A stretch of 59,210 bases of DNA from Cytophagales bacterium (lineage in GTDB: Bacteria > Bacteroidota > Bacteroidia > Cytophagales > Cyclobacteriaceae), in assembly GCA_025358885.1 (NCBI GenBank), contig JANYHW010000173.1, positions 1 to 59,210 of the forward strand, written 5' to 3'. Below are positions 10,214 through 18,451 of the stretch, one piece after another (the stretch's first letter is position 1; every line of letters starts with the position of its first letter). The notes below the pieces were generated by a model. The model did no database searches. It saw nothing but the letters and a program-made list of their open reading frames with translations, and was not told the origin of the DNA. The translations under genes were made by a program, and so were the position numbers.

Positions 10214-11112
10214 AGTGCCTTCGGGTATTCTCCGGCATTGACAAGGGCACGGATTTTTCCGGAAACCTCTTCTTTATCCTCTTTATAGGTTACACCAAAC
10301 CAGGTTGTCCCACCGCCGATGATATTAACCTTTCCCAGCTTTTGCTTAATGAGTTCGGACACCATCAGGGCAATATAAAATTCAGCTGACGTATTGTGAA
10401 GATTCTTCTCCACGAACTCCGCAAACATCCTTTCGGACAAATCAAAAATTCCAGACTGAAACCCCCAGCAATTCATCGACACAGGCAACTCGGGGGAGAG
10501 TTCACGGTCACCGGATTCTTCTTTGGTGATGATCTTGCCGTTCTCGACTACTATTTTCGTGAGTTCACTTAGTTTTTTCAGGTATCCTTCCAAGTCGCGT
10601 TCTTCCGCTACTCCACGTGATACACTGCCGTGCTCGGACAAAACATTCTTAAGTGTATATCCAACCATGGCATGGTGGTTCGCAGGTGCAGTCTTAAAAA
10701 AGTGAGCCAGGGAAGCAAAGGATTCCCGTCCATAGAAATCATCAGCATTGATTACAGCAAAGGGACCCTTAATTACCTCTTTGCCGCAGAGCATCGCGTG
10801 TGTAGTTCCCCAAGGTTTCTTCCGTTCAATTTTTCCAAATTTCGATGGAACAAAACGATCGAGTGATTGAACCTCAAAATGGACAGATGCCTTTCCCTTC
10901 AGCTTGGGCAGAAACATGTCTTTAACTGTTTCCTTGATTTCATCCCTTACGACGAACACAATATTATCAAAGCCAGCACGAAGCGCATCGAAAAGGGAAT
11001 AATCCATGATGGTTTCACCATTAGGGCCAAACCCGTCAATTTGTTTTATGCCACCATAACGACTGCCCATTCCGGCCGCCATGACGAGCAAAGAGAGCTG
11101 GTTGTTTTTCAC
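10204..11112 (-). CDS. Sugar-phosphate nucleotidyltransferase family protein
   Basis: Enzymes of this GT-A-like fold join a sugar 1-phosphate to an NTP to form a nucleotide sugar. The N-terminal signature LLVMAAGMGSRYGGIKQ (about residues 8-24) is the nucleotide-binding loop with its basic residue, followed by FGPNGETIMDYSLFDA. The motif VINADDFYG (around residue 125) supplies the metal-binding aspartates. The length of 302 residues fits a single catalytic domain without the beta-helix seen in bifunctional enzymes. The chosen start is GTG at 11112; no in-frame ATG lies close by. It is transcribed divergently from the sugar transporter with about 90 bases between them and overlaps the kinase downstream. 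Sugar and NTP specificity are unknown. Confidence 0.75.
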   Translation of the reverse strand: MKNNQLSLLVMAAGMGSRYGGIKQIDGFGPNGETIMDYSLFDALRAGFDNIVFVVRDEIKETVKDMFLPKLKGKASVHFEVQSLDRFVPSKFGKIERKKPWGTTHAMLCGKEVIKGPFAVINADDFYGRESFASLAHFFKTAPANHHAMVGYTLKNVLSEHGSVSRGVAEERDLEGYLKKLSELTKIVVENGKIITKEESGDRELSPELPVSMNCWGFQSGIFDLSERMFAEFVEKNLHNTSAEFYIALMVSELIKQKLGKVNIIGGGTTWFGVTYKEDKEEVSGKIRALVNAGEYPKALWK

Positions 11113-11201
11113 AGAGGATATCTATTTAAAAATGATTAACTAGGAATCGTTTGTATGTAAAAATAGGATTTTCACATCAAAAATTATTCATCTGGGAATA
11201 T

Positions 11202-12476
11202 ATGTCTCAACCGTCACGCTCAGCCAGTTATGCGATGTCTATGATGATCATCGGGGCTCTTTTTTTTATATTCGGATTTCTTACCTGGCTGAACGGGACT
11301 TTAATTCCCTACCTCAAGATCGCTTGTGAACTGAAGACAGACTTCCAGGCTTACCTGGTTACCACGGCGTTCTTCATCGCCTACACAGTCATGGCAATAC
11401 CATCATCCATGGTGCTTCGAAAAACAGGGTATAAGCGTGGAATGGCCATCGGGCTTCTGATCATGGCGGCGGGTGCAATCATCTTCATTCCCGCGGCGAA
11501 AACAAGAAATTACGATCTGTTCCTGGTCGGATTGTTTATCATCGGTACGGGCCTGGCTTTGTTGCAAACGGCTTCCAATCCGTATGCCTCCATTATCGGT
11601 CCAATTGAAAGCGCAGCAAGCCGCATCAGTATTATGGGAATATGCAATAAAGTGGGCGGCATAATCGCCGGGCTGATATTCGGTTACATCGCGCTCAATG
11701 ATGCTGATTCCCTTATCGCTAACCTTCAAACTATGGATGTTACCTCTAAGGAAATTGCGCTGGCTGAATTGGCAGGAAGGGTAGTCGTGCCGTATATCAT
11801 CATTGCCGTCATGTTAGCATTACTCGCCATTGGAGTTCTATTCTCCGGACTTCCGGACATTGACGACAATGGCGCAGCCGACACCGGGCAAGGAGCAGGG
11901 ATAGTAGAAAAGACGAGCGTCTTTCAATTCACGCACCTCGTGCTCGGAGTAGTCACTCTGTTCTTTTATGTAGGCGTTGAAGTACTCGCCGGCGATACCA
12001 TCATCAACTATGGGAAATCCATTGGGATCCAGCTTTCCACTGCGCGCTATTTCACTCAAGGAACACTTGCTTTTATGCTGGTAGGTTACGTCATCGGGAT
12101 CTTGGCCATCCCTAAGTACATCTCCCAATCAACCGCATTGAAATTTTGTGCAATCCTCGGGGTAATCTTTTCGATTCTCGCCGTCATGACCCATGGATTG
12201 GTCTCCGTGGGATTCATCGCAGCCCTTGGGCTGGCCAATTCATTGATGTGGCCCGCCATCTTTCCCTTGGCAATTACAGGCTTGGGAAAGTTTACCAAAA
12301 TTGGTTCTGCCTTGCTGATCATGGCCATTGCCGGCGGCGCTATCCTTCCCCTGATCTATGGCAAGCTGTCAGATGCCTGGAACACCCAGCAAGCCTATTG
12401 GATCATGGTGCCTTGCTATCTATTTATTCTTTACTATGCCGTATCCGGACACAAAGTCGGCAGGCCTGCAAAATGA
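11202..12476 (+). CDS. Sugar MFS transporter, FucP/GluP family
   Basis: This is a 12-helix proton-coupled sugar importer of the inner membrane. The first helix reads MMIIGALFFIFGFLTWLNG, and the FucP-family features GFLTWLNGTLIPYLK and LQTASNPYAS are evident. The length is 424 residues from the ATG at 11202; a TTG at 11151 in the same frame would add 17 polar residues and is not preferred. Related proteins carry fucose, glucose, galactose or N-acetylglucosamine. Its neighbours are a probable anomeric sugar kinase and a nucleotidyltransferase on one side and a secreted SMP-30-like propeller on the other, with which it overlaps by 4 bases (ATGA). It probably brings in the sugar that the module uses. 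Confidence 0.85.
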   Translation: MSQPSRSASYAMSMMIIGALFFIFGFLTWLNGTLIPYLKIACELKTDFQAYLVTTAFFIAYTVMAIPSSMVLRKTGYKRGMAIGLLIMAAGAIIFIPAAKTRNYDLFLVGLFIIGTGLALLQTASNPYASIIGPIESAASRISIMGICNKVGGIIAGLIFGYIALNDADSLIANLQTMDVTSKEIALAELAGRVVVPYIIIAVMLALLAIGVLFSGLPDIDDNGAADTGQGAGIVEKTSVFQFTHLVLGVVTLFFYVGVEVLAGDTIINYGKSIGIQLSTARYFTQGTLAFMLVGYVIGILAIPKYISQSTALKFCAILGVIFSILAVMTHGLVSVGFIAALGLANSLMWPAIFPLAITGLGKFTKIGSALLIMAIAGGAILPLIYGKLSDAWNTQQAYWIMVPCYLFILYYAVSGHKVGRPAK

Positions 12477-13348
12477 AGTTCATTCTTCACGCCTCCCTAT
12501 TCTTTCTTGGAATATCGTGCGTCTTTGGGCAATACTACCAGGCTCAGGATTTTACCAAAGAAAATCTTTTTACCCGTAACATAGAAGGCCCTAACACCGA
12601 CGCGCAGGGTCAACTTTTTGTAGTCAACTTTGAAAAGGACGGAACGATTGGGAAAGTGCACACAAATGGTGAAGCAGAGTTATTCGTGACATTGCCGGAG
12701 GGGAGTATTGGTAACGCCATCGTTTTCGATAAGAAAGGTAATTTTCTGGTCGCGGATTGGAAAGGACACAACATTCTAATAGTTGATGCCGCCAAGATCA
12801 TTTCAGTCTATTGTCACAGCGAAAAATTCAATCAGCCCAATGACTTGTGCATCAACGACAAAGGGCAGATTTTTGCGAGCGATCCTAATTGGAAAGAAGG
12901 AAATGGTCGTCTGTGGCGCATTGACCCCGGGGGTATTCCATTGCTGCTTGCCGACTCGATGGGTACAACCAACGGCATTGCCTTAAGTCCTGATGAAAAG
13001 ATATTGTACGTCAATGAAAGTGCACAACGAAAAATATGGGCTTTTGCCCTGGATGAAACGGGGAGGATATCCAACAAAAGATTGTTTGCCGAATTTGCGG
13101 ACTTTGGACTGGATGGAATGAAATGTGACCGGCTGGGGAACCTGTATGTAACCCGTTACGACAAAGGAACAGTTGCCATTTTTTCGCCTTTGGGCAACTT
13201 GATTCGCGAGGTGTTGCTGAAAGGCAAAAAGCCCAGCAACCTTACATTTGGAGGAGCTGATGGCAAGACATGCTACGTTACTCTTCAGGATAGAAAGTGC
13301 ATTGAGGTTTTCCGGAGCGAGGTTCCAGGGAAAGCAGGGATCAGGTAA
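12473..13348 (+). CDS. Secreted SMP-30/gluconolactonase-like beta-propeller protein
   Basis: The 291-residue protein begins with a signal peptide (MKFILHASLFFLGISCVFGQ) and so acts in the periplasm or outside. The repeats have SMP-30/gluconolactonase character: NIEGPNTDAQGQLFVVN, GSIGNAIVFDKKGNFLVAD, FNQPNDLCINDKGQIFASD, TTNGIALSPDEKILYVNES and DGMKCDRLGNLYVTR. The Glu/Asn/Asp metal ligands typical of lactonases have candidates in EGP, QPND and SPDE. The start at 12473 overlaps the transporter stop in an ATGA, which argues for coupled translation; an open frame extending further upstream is only out-of-frame reading of the transporter gene. A role as a sugar lactonase is likely by context but not proven. 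Confidence 0.8.
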   Translation: MKFILHASLFFLGISCVFGQYYQAQDFTKENLFTRNIEGPNTDAQGQLFVVNFEKDGTIGKVHTNGEAELFVTLPEGSIGNAIVFDKKGNFLVADWKGHNILIVDAAKIISVYCHSEKFNQPNDLCINDKGQIFASDPNWKEGNGRLWRIDPGGIPLLLADSMGTTNGIALSPDEKILYVNESAQRKIWAFALDETGRISNKRLFAEFADFGLDGMKCDRLGNLYVTRYDKGTVAIFSPLGNLIREVLLKGKKPSNLTFGGADGKTCYVTLQDRKCIEVFRSEVPGKAGIR

Positions 13349-14306
13349 AATAAGAATTTAGATATTTTAAGATTTGCTCTTCACGGTGTGCGTAATCACC
13401 CTGCAACAGGGTATAATCGATTTTCCTTTTTTCCAGCTCACCCTTAAATACCAGGAACATTTCGGCTCTCCTTTCTCCCAAATCGCGAAGACCGTCGGCG
13501 ATCCAGGGCACATCAATATCGAACAGAAAATACTGGTCATAAGAAATCATTTTTTCCAGTTCAAAAAGCACGGGCGGCACCTGTTTCAGATAATGTCTGG
13601 AATAGATCTCCGTAGTGATCAGGTCTGTATCGCAGAAAATTAATTTATTGGCCTCTTTGGTCTTGGATAGGACACGCTGTGTTTGGGCATGACCAATCCG
13701 GATAATATCCTCCAGGGTAAAGTCATTGGAAGTGATCATTTCTCTGGAGACCTCACCAACAAATTCGGTATGGAATTTCTCAGCCAAATGTCTCGCCATC
13801 ATTGATTTTCCCGTGCTTTCAGGTCCGTAAAAGCAGATTTTCTTCACAAAAAATACTTTTGCCGATGGCGCTATAAAATCCCAGTAGCGGAACGGCTTCT
13901 CGCGAATCAGGCTTGCTGACACAGGAAATTTTTTTCGGTCAGGATCAAAGGCAACATGGGAGACACCAAGAATCCTGGCCAATAGCGGTCCATAGTCTTC
14001 GGAGCTGAATATCACATCAGCTTTCGGAAACCTGTCGCGAAGAAACACTGCCCATTTTGGAATCCGCTCAACCATAGGCAAAGTTTCGTCATCGAAATCA
14101 TCCTCCGAAATCTCAGGTTTGACGTTGTGGATAGTCCTGCACTCATCGACGAGCCATTCAAACCGCAAGGGCCCCGGTATCGGGTCCAGCGGTGTATACG
14201 TCATGGAGACGATGAGTTCATCACATTGAAGAGCAGCAAATTGAATGAGGGCCATGTGGCCCTGATGCACAGGCATGAATCTTCCGATGACAAGGCCACG
14301 CTTCAT
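13341..14306 (-). CDS. nadR: NadR-type bifunctional NMN adenylyltransferase / ribosylnicotinamide kinase
   Basis: NadR phosphorylates nicotinamide riboside to NMN and adenylates NMN to NAD. The N-terminal nucleotidyltransferase domain shows GRFMPVHQGH (residues 8-17, the HxGH motif) and SASLIREKPFRYW. The C-terminal kinase domain has a Walker A GPESTGKS (about 159-166) and a downstream IFCDTDLITT. At 321 residues it lacks the N-terminal helix-turn-helix repressor domain of enterobacterial NadR, so it should be an enzyme only. Its start overlaps the pnuC stop (ATGA at 14303-14306), and pnuC encodes the transporter for its substrate. The stop overlaps the convergent SMP-30-like gene by 8 bases. 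Confidence 0.93.
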   Translation of the reverse strand: MKRGLVIGRFMPVHQGHMALIQFAALQCDELIVSMTYTPLDPIPGPLRFEWLVDECRTIHNVKPEISEDDFDDETLPMVERIPKWAVFLRDRFPKADVIFSSEDYGPLLARILGVSHVAFDPDRKKFPVSASLIREKPFRYWDFIAPSAKVFFVKKICFYGPESTGKSMMARHLAEKFHTEFVGEVSREMITSNDFTLEDIIRIGHAQTQRVLSKTKEANKLIFCDTDLITTEIYSRHYLKQVPPVLFELEKMISYDQYFLFDIDVPWIADGLRDLGERRAEMFLVFKGELEKRKIDYTLLQGDYAHREEQILKYLNSYFT

Positions 14307-14959
14307 AAAGCATAGCTATTGAACTCCCGACGCCACCGAAAAAATCCCAAGGAAGCGATCAGGCAAAAGACAAAATATTCAATACTCATAAGCATAATGC
14401 CTTTGGTGAAATACAGGTACGTGGCCACCATGTCTGCGATAATCCACACCATCCAGCACTCGACTTTCTTTTGTACCATAAGGTAAGTGGCCACGATGCT
14501 TACCACCGTGACGAATGAATCCATGTAAGGATAAGCGCTTGGTAAATTGAACAGGGTGGGAAATAGCTCGTGCAGGTTGCTGGCAAAGGAGCCAAACCCA
14601 GCAGTACCCAAAATGATCAACACCCCAAACAACAGCAACGCCCTGACCGGCATCCAGCTTATTCGGAGTTCGTGCCTCGTGTTCTCCTCGTACTTTTTCG
14701 GATGCGTCCAGCGCCACCATCCCATCAGGTTGGTTACAAAAAAGAATACTTGCAGGAACATATCAGGATAAAGTTGTATCTGGAAGAAAAGAAAGAACAG
14801 CAGGATCACGTTGATGATGCCGATCGGCCAACTCCAGATATTGGCCCTGGCGGAAAGCCAGACCGCTATGGCCCCGGCCAGGGTCCCAAAGAACTCCAGG
14901 TAGCTAACATTTGTATCAAACGCAGTAAAAAAAATACTTTTGCTGTCGAAGAAATTCAT
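14303..14959 (-). CDS. pnuC: Nicotinamide riboside transporter PnuC
   Basis: PnuC is a seven-helix facilitator of the inner membrane that imports nicotinamide riboside, which is trapped by NadR phosphorylation. The 218-residue protein has the family's substrate-site signature WSWPIGIINVILLFFLFF after the first helices, then FFVTNLMGWWRW, and PYMDSFVTVVSIVATYLMVQKK. The overlap with nadR and the shared direction with the aldehyde dehydrogenase 49 bases upstream suggest a single NAD-related transcript. I see no riboswitch in the short upstream gap. Confidence 0.93.
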   Translation of the reverse strand: MNFFDSKSIFFTAFDTNVSYLEFFGTLAGAIAVWLSARANIWSWPIGIINVILLFFLFFQIQLYPDMFLQVFFFVTNLMGWWRWTHPKKYEENTRHELRISWMPVRALLLFGVLIILGTAGFGSFASNLHELFPTLFNLPSAYPYMDSFVTVVSIVATYLMVQKKVECWMVWIIADMVATYLYFTKGIMLMSIEYFVFCLIASLGFFRWRREFNSYAL

Positions 14960-15008
14960 TGACGGTTAGTCAAGTATTGAAGGAGCGATAACCTGCGGCA
15001 GTATATGA

Positions 15009-16451
15009 CTAAAGTTTGATGCACACGTTTTTGGTCTCCGTGAAGAACCGCATGGCTTCCCATCCTCCTTCGCGACCGATTCCTGATTGTTTCATGCCGC
15101 CAAAAGGCGTCCTCAAGTCTCGTAACAACCAGCAATTCACCCAGACGATTCCGGATTTTAATTGCGCTGATATGCGGTGGGCTTTCTTCAGGTTTTCTGT
15201 CCAAAGGGTTGCCGACAAACCATAGGTGGTGCTGTTGGCATATTCCACCACTTCGGCTTCCTCGTCGAAAGGCATAATCGTTACCACCGGACCAAAGATT
15301 TCCTCCTGGTTTGTCCGGCAGAGGTGATCCAATCCCACGACGACGGTGGGCTCAACAAAATATCCCCCTGCACAGCGACCTTTTACTTCTACCCTGGTTC
15401 CACCAGTCAGTAGTTTCCCTCCCTCTTGTTTGGCTAGCTCAATATAAGACAGCACTTTTTTCATATGGGCCTCGGACACCAGCGACCCGATTCGTGTTGT
15501 CGCCTCCAACGGATCACCGATCGTTAGTGCCTTTGTACGTTTTACAAACTCTTTCACAAAATGGTCATACAGAGACCTCTCCACAAAGATCCTGGAACCG
15601 CACAAGCAGATTTCTCCCTGGTTGGTAAAAGAAGAACTGATGGAAGTTTGCAGAGCTAGTTCCAGATCGCAATCGGCGAAAACAATGTTGGGATTTTTTC
15701 CGCCAAGTTCCAGAGAAATCTTCTTTAACATGGGTGCGGCCGTCGCCGCAATTTTCTTTCCCGTCACTGTACCACCAGTAAAAGATATCGCCGTTATCTC
15801 CGGATGCTCGATAATGGCCTGGCCTACTTTTGGGCCCAGGCCATGTAATACATTCAACACTCCCTTGGGCAGCCCCGCTTCCTTACAAAGTCTTGAAAAC
15901 AGGTAGGCAGTCATGGGCGTAAGTTCTGAAGGCTTTGCCACTACCGTGCAGCCAGCCGCCAAGGCAGGTGCAATCTTCCAGGTGAACAAATACAAGGGAA
16001 GATTCCACGGTGAAATGCACCCCGCCACGCCAACTGGACTGCGTGTGGTGTAGTTGATCGCTTCCGTGTCGGTGATATGCGCTTCGCTTGCAAAATGCAC
16101 TGCCGCTGTGGCGTAAAACCTTATGTTCGATGCTGCCCGGGGTATGTCCAGCGATTTGGCCAACGATAGTGGCTTACCGCTGTCCTGGCTCTCCGCCATG
16201 GACAATTTTTCAATATCACGGTCAATCAGGTCAGCTAAATGTGTGAGGATTGCAGATCGTTTTTCCACCGCAAGGGAGGACCAACCCTTGAATGCCAACT
16301 TCGCCCCATCAGTTGCAGCGGCCACATCCCTTCCATCGCTGTCCGGAATCAAGCTGTAGACTTTACCTTCAGCAGGATCATAGTTGTCTATATATTTTCC
16401 GGAGGAAGGTTCAACGAATTCGCCATTAACATAGTTGAGGATCTTTTCCAT
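15009..16451 (-). CDS. Aldehyde dehydrogenase, probable 2-aminomuconic semialdehyde dehydrogenase (ALDH8-like)
   Basis: This is a 480-residue NAD-dependent aldehyde dehydrogenase. The general base lies in LELGGKNPNIVF and the catalytic cysteine in NQGEICLCGSRIFVE. That second motif closely matches the ALDH8A1/2-hydroxymuconic semialdehyde dehydrogenase branch, whose members oxidise 2-aminomuconate semialdehyde in the kynurenine pathway. The gene sits in a minus-strand operon, 8 bases after the SDR gene and ahead of pnuC-nadR, and diverges from the 3-hydroxyanthranilate dioxygenase/kynureninase/monooxygenase operon, which supports that role. The decarboxylase that would make its substrate (ACMSD) and the aminomuconate deaminase are not in the window. 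Other muconic semialdehydes remain possible substrates. Confidence 0.82.
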   Translation of the reverse strand: MEKILNYVNGEFVEPSSGKYIDNYDPAEGKVYSLIPDSDGRDVAAATDGAKLAFKGWSSLAVEKRSAILTHLADLIDRDIEKLSMAESQDSGKPLSLAKSLDIPRAASNIRFYATAAVHFASEAHITDTEAINYTTRSPVGVAGCISPWNLPLYLFTWKIAPALAAGCTVVAKPSELTPMTAYLFSRLCKEAGLPKGVLNVLHGLGPKVGQAIIEHPEITAISFTGGTVTGKKIAATAAPMLKKISLELGGKNPNIVFADCDLELALQTSISSSFTNQGEICLCGSRIFVERSLYDHFVKEFVKRTKALTIGDPLEATTRIGSLVSEAHMKKVLSYIELAKQEGGKLLTGGTRVEVKGRCAGGYFVEPTVVVGLDHLCRTNQEEIFGPVVTIMPFDEEAEVVEYANSTTYGLSATLWTENLKKAHRISAQLKSGIVWVNCWLLRDLRTPFGGMKQSGIGREGGWEAMRFFTETKNVCIKL

Positions 16452-16459
16452 ATTTCTTA

Positions 16460-17245
16460 TTAAAGAGAACCGGTTCTGCCACCGTCAACCGGTAAATTGA
16501 TGCCACTAATGTACCCAGCTGCCGGGCTGGACAGAAAGGCCACTGCAGCCGCTACCTCCGCAGGTGATGAAATTCTGCCCGCAGGAATTTCCATCTCCAT
16601 CGCGCGCGTTACCTCTTCCAAAGATTTGTTTTGTTTTAGGGCACGATCTTGCATAAGGGCCTCCAGGCGACCGGTCATGCAGGCTCCCGGCAATACATTA
16701 TTAACCGTTATCCCAAAGGGAGCCAGCTCGACAGAAAGTGTTTTGGACCAGTTGGCTACCGCGCCGCGTATGGTATTCGAAACACCCAATCCCCGGATGG
16801 GTATCTTCACGGAAGTTGAAATGATATTAATGATCCTTCCATACTTCATCTCCTTCATTGCCGGAACAAGAGACTGCACGAGGAGTTGATTGCAAAGAAG
16901 GTGGCTGGAAAATGCTTTTATGAATTCCTCCGGTTCGGCGCTTAATGCCGGTCCGGCGGGAGGACCACCGGTATTATTGACAAGGATGTGCGCCTGTTGT
17001 GTCCTGGCATACAGTTTAATGGCAGATTTGACCTGATCCGGAAAAGCAAAGTCAGCCACAAAAAAATCATGACGCTGATCGTGTGCCGTGGACAGCTCCC
17101 TGACTGTCTCTTTCAACTTTTCCTCATTTCGGGCAACGAGGGTCACCGTTGCTCCAAGCAGTGCGAGTTCTATGGCGGAGGCTTTTCCAATACCTTGTGT
17201 ACTGCCACAAACAAGTGCTTTTTTGCCTTTTAAATCAAGGTTCAT
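16460..17245 (-). CDS. SDR-family protein lacking the canonical catalytic Tyr and Lys
   Basis: The 261-residue protein has a Rossmann fold of the short-chain dehydrogenase family with a cofactor loop GSTQGIGKA and NNTGGPP in place of the usual NNAG. At the catalytic site, where classical members have YxxxK, it reads SNTIR: aligned on the following GAVANWSKTLSVEL, tyrosine is replaced by serine and lysine by arginine. A known group of beta-ketoacyl-reductase-like SDRs shares this departure. The FabG in this window (55561-56307) keeps YAASK and gives a local comparison. It is first in the operon with the aldehyde dehydrogenase, pnuC and nadR, so a role in kynurenine or NAD metabolism is inferred. 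The reaction is unknown. Confidence 0.82.
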   Translation of the reverse strand: MNLDLKGKKALVCGSTQGIGKASAIELALLGATVTLVARNEEKLKETVRELSTAHDQRHDFFVADFAFPDQVKSAIKLYARTQQAHILVNNTGGPPAGPALSAEPEEFIKAFSSHLLCNQLLVQSLVPAMKEMKYGRIINIISTSVKIPIRGLGVSNTIRGAVANWSKTLSVELAPFGITVNNVLPGACMTGRLEALMQDRALKQNKSLEEVTRAMEMEIPAGRISSPAEVAAAVAFLSSPAAGYISGINLPVDGGRTGSL

Positions 17246-17258
17246 AGCCCATTTTTGG

Positions 17259-17293
17259 TAAATATAAAAGAACGCTAACTTTCATTGACAAAA
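17259..17293 (-). promoter_or_regulatory. Candidate promoter of the SDR-ALDH-pnuC-nadR operon
   Basis: On the minus strand TTTTG is followed after about 22 bases by TATATTTA, close to the Bacteroidota TTTG / TAnnTTTG pair but with A at the last position. It would start transcription a few bases before the SDR start codon. The call is tentative. Confidence 0.28.
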
Positions 17294-17372
17294 CCACTGC
17301 CTAAGGAAATAAAACGGCTGCAATCCCTACCGTAAAGAAGAAATTTCAAAAGGCTCAAACTCTCAAAATCAT

Positions 17373-17900
17373 ATGTCAATCCGTCGACCTTTCAACCTGC
17401 ATCAGTGGATAAGCGAAAATCGCCACCTTCTGAAACCTCCCGTCGCCAACAAAAACCTGTATACCGATGCAGGTGACTACATCGTTATGATTGTTGCCGG
17501 ACCCAACGCACGAAAGGATTATCACTTCAACGAAACCGAGGAACTCTATTATCAATTGGAAGGAAGCATTACTGTCAAAATCCAGGAAGACGGAAAGGCT
17601 GTTTCGCTCCCGTTAAATGCAGGAGACATGTTCCTCCTCCCCGCGCGCGTGCCGCACTCCCCTATTCGTACCCCTAACTCGATTGGGCTTGTAATTGAAT
17701 GCAAACGAAAGGCTGAAGAAGACGATAGGCTCATGTGGTTTTGTGACGGCTGTAACAACAAATTGCACGAATACAAGTTTCACCTGAATGACATTGAAAA
17801 GGATTTCATTCCTCGCTTTCGTGACTTCTACGGATCCGTGGATTTACGTACTTGCAAAAAATGCGGGACCGTCATGGAAGCCGATCCACGCTTCGTTTAA
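17373..17900 (+). CDS. 3-hydroxyanthranilate 3,4-dioxygenase
   Basis: This iron cupin opens the ring of 3-hydroxyanthranilate to 2-amino-3-carboxymuconate semialdehyde, which cyclises to quinolinate for NAD or is decarboxylated for catabolism. Catalytic iron ligands are H51 and E57 (HFNETEE) and H95 (VPHSPIR). The C-terminal part holds the second, rubredoxin-like iron site of bacterial members: CDGC (C124, C127) and CKKC (C161, C164). At 175 residues it is full length. It opens the plus-strand kynurenine operon, followed after 9 bases by a DinB-like gene and then kynureninase and kynurenine monooxygenase. The gene is called haaO or nbaC in different organisms. Confidence 0.95.
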   Translation: MSIRRPFNLHQWISENRHLLKPPVANKNLYTDAGDYIVMIVAGPNARKDYHFNETEELYYQLEGSITVKIQEDGKAVSLPLNAGDMFLLPARVPHSPIRTPNSIGLVIECKRKAEEDDRLMWFCDGCNNKLHEYKFHLNDIEKDFIPRFRDFYGSVDLRTCKKCGTVMEADPRFV

Positions 17901-17909
17901 TTCCTTTCT

Positions 17910-18425
17910 ATGACCAAACCAGAGTTGAAGCAGGCCCTTATCTTCCACCACTTAAATTTTCTAAACCTGATTGAGGCAATCCCGGATAAAGATGTTCATG
18001 CCACGATTCAGGGTAAATGGAGTGCAAGTCAACAGCTCGAGCATATCCTGAAAAGTGTTGCGCCGGTCCGCGTAGCCTTCTTTCTGCCGGCCTATTTGCT
18101 GAAAATGTTTTTTGGAACTTCCAACAGACCTACCCGCAGTTATGAGGAGCTTGTGGTTAAATATCAGGCGAAGTTGAGCGCAGGTGGAAAAGCCCCGTCA
18201 TGGTTCGTGCCCTCCGGACAATCCAAGGAAATAAACAGGCTAGCGGCAAGGCTTAGAAATTCCATTCAATCACTTGTGGGAAGAATTGATCCGTTCTCAG
18301 AAAAGGAATTGGACCAGCTATTGATGCCCCATCCCCTGCTGGGAAAACTCACTCTCCGTGAGATGCTGTACTTCACGATATACCATGTCCAGCACCATCA
18401 GAAACAAATAGACCTCAAAGGGTGA
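17910..18425 (+). CDS. DinB-like metal-binding four-helix protein
   Basis: The 171-residue protein has the DinB/YfiT-like four-helix bundle layout. An early histidine lies in ASQQLEHILKSV and a late pair in YHVQHHQKQI, the usual three-His metal site. Members of the superfamily are often thiol-dependent transferases or hydrolases, but most in Bacteroidota are uncharacterised. It sits 9 bases after the 3-hydroxyanthranilate dioxygenase and 26 bases before kynureninase, so it is probably co-transcribed with kynurenine catabolism. No function in that pathway is established. A central hydrophobic stretch (VAFFLPAYLLKMFF) could bind a membrane or ligand. Confidence 0.75.
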   Translation: MTKPELKQALIFHHLNFLNLIEAIPDKDVHATIQGKWSASQQLEHILKSVAPVRVAFFLPAYLLKMFFGTSNRPTRSYEELVVKYQAKLSAGGKAPSWFVPSGQSKEINRLAARLRNSIQSLVGRIDPFSEKELDQLLMPHPLLGKLTLREMLYFTIYHVQHHQKQIDLKG

Positions 18426-18451
18426 CTTGCAGGTATTATTGAATAGCCATT

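Noticed and set aside
12146-12472. In-frame N-terminal extension of the SMP-30-like gene
   Set aside because: It would be an out-of-frame reading of the sugar transporter; the ATG at 12473 begins a proper signal peptide.
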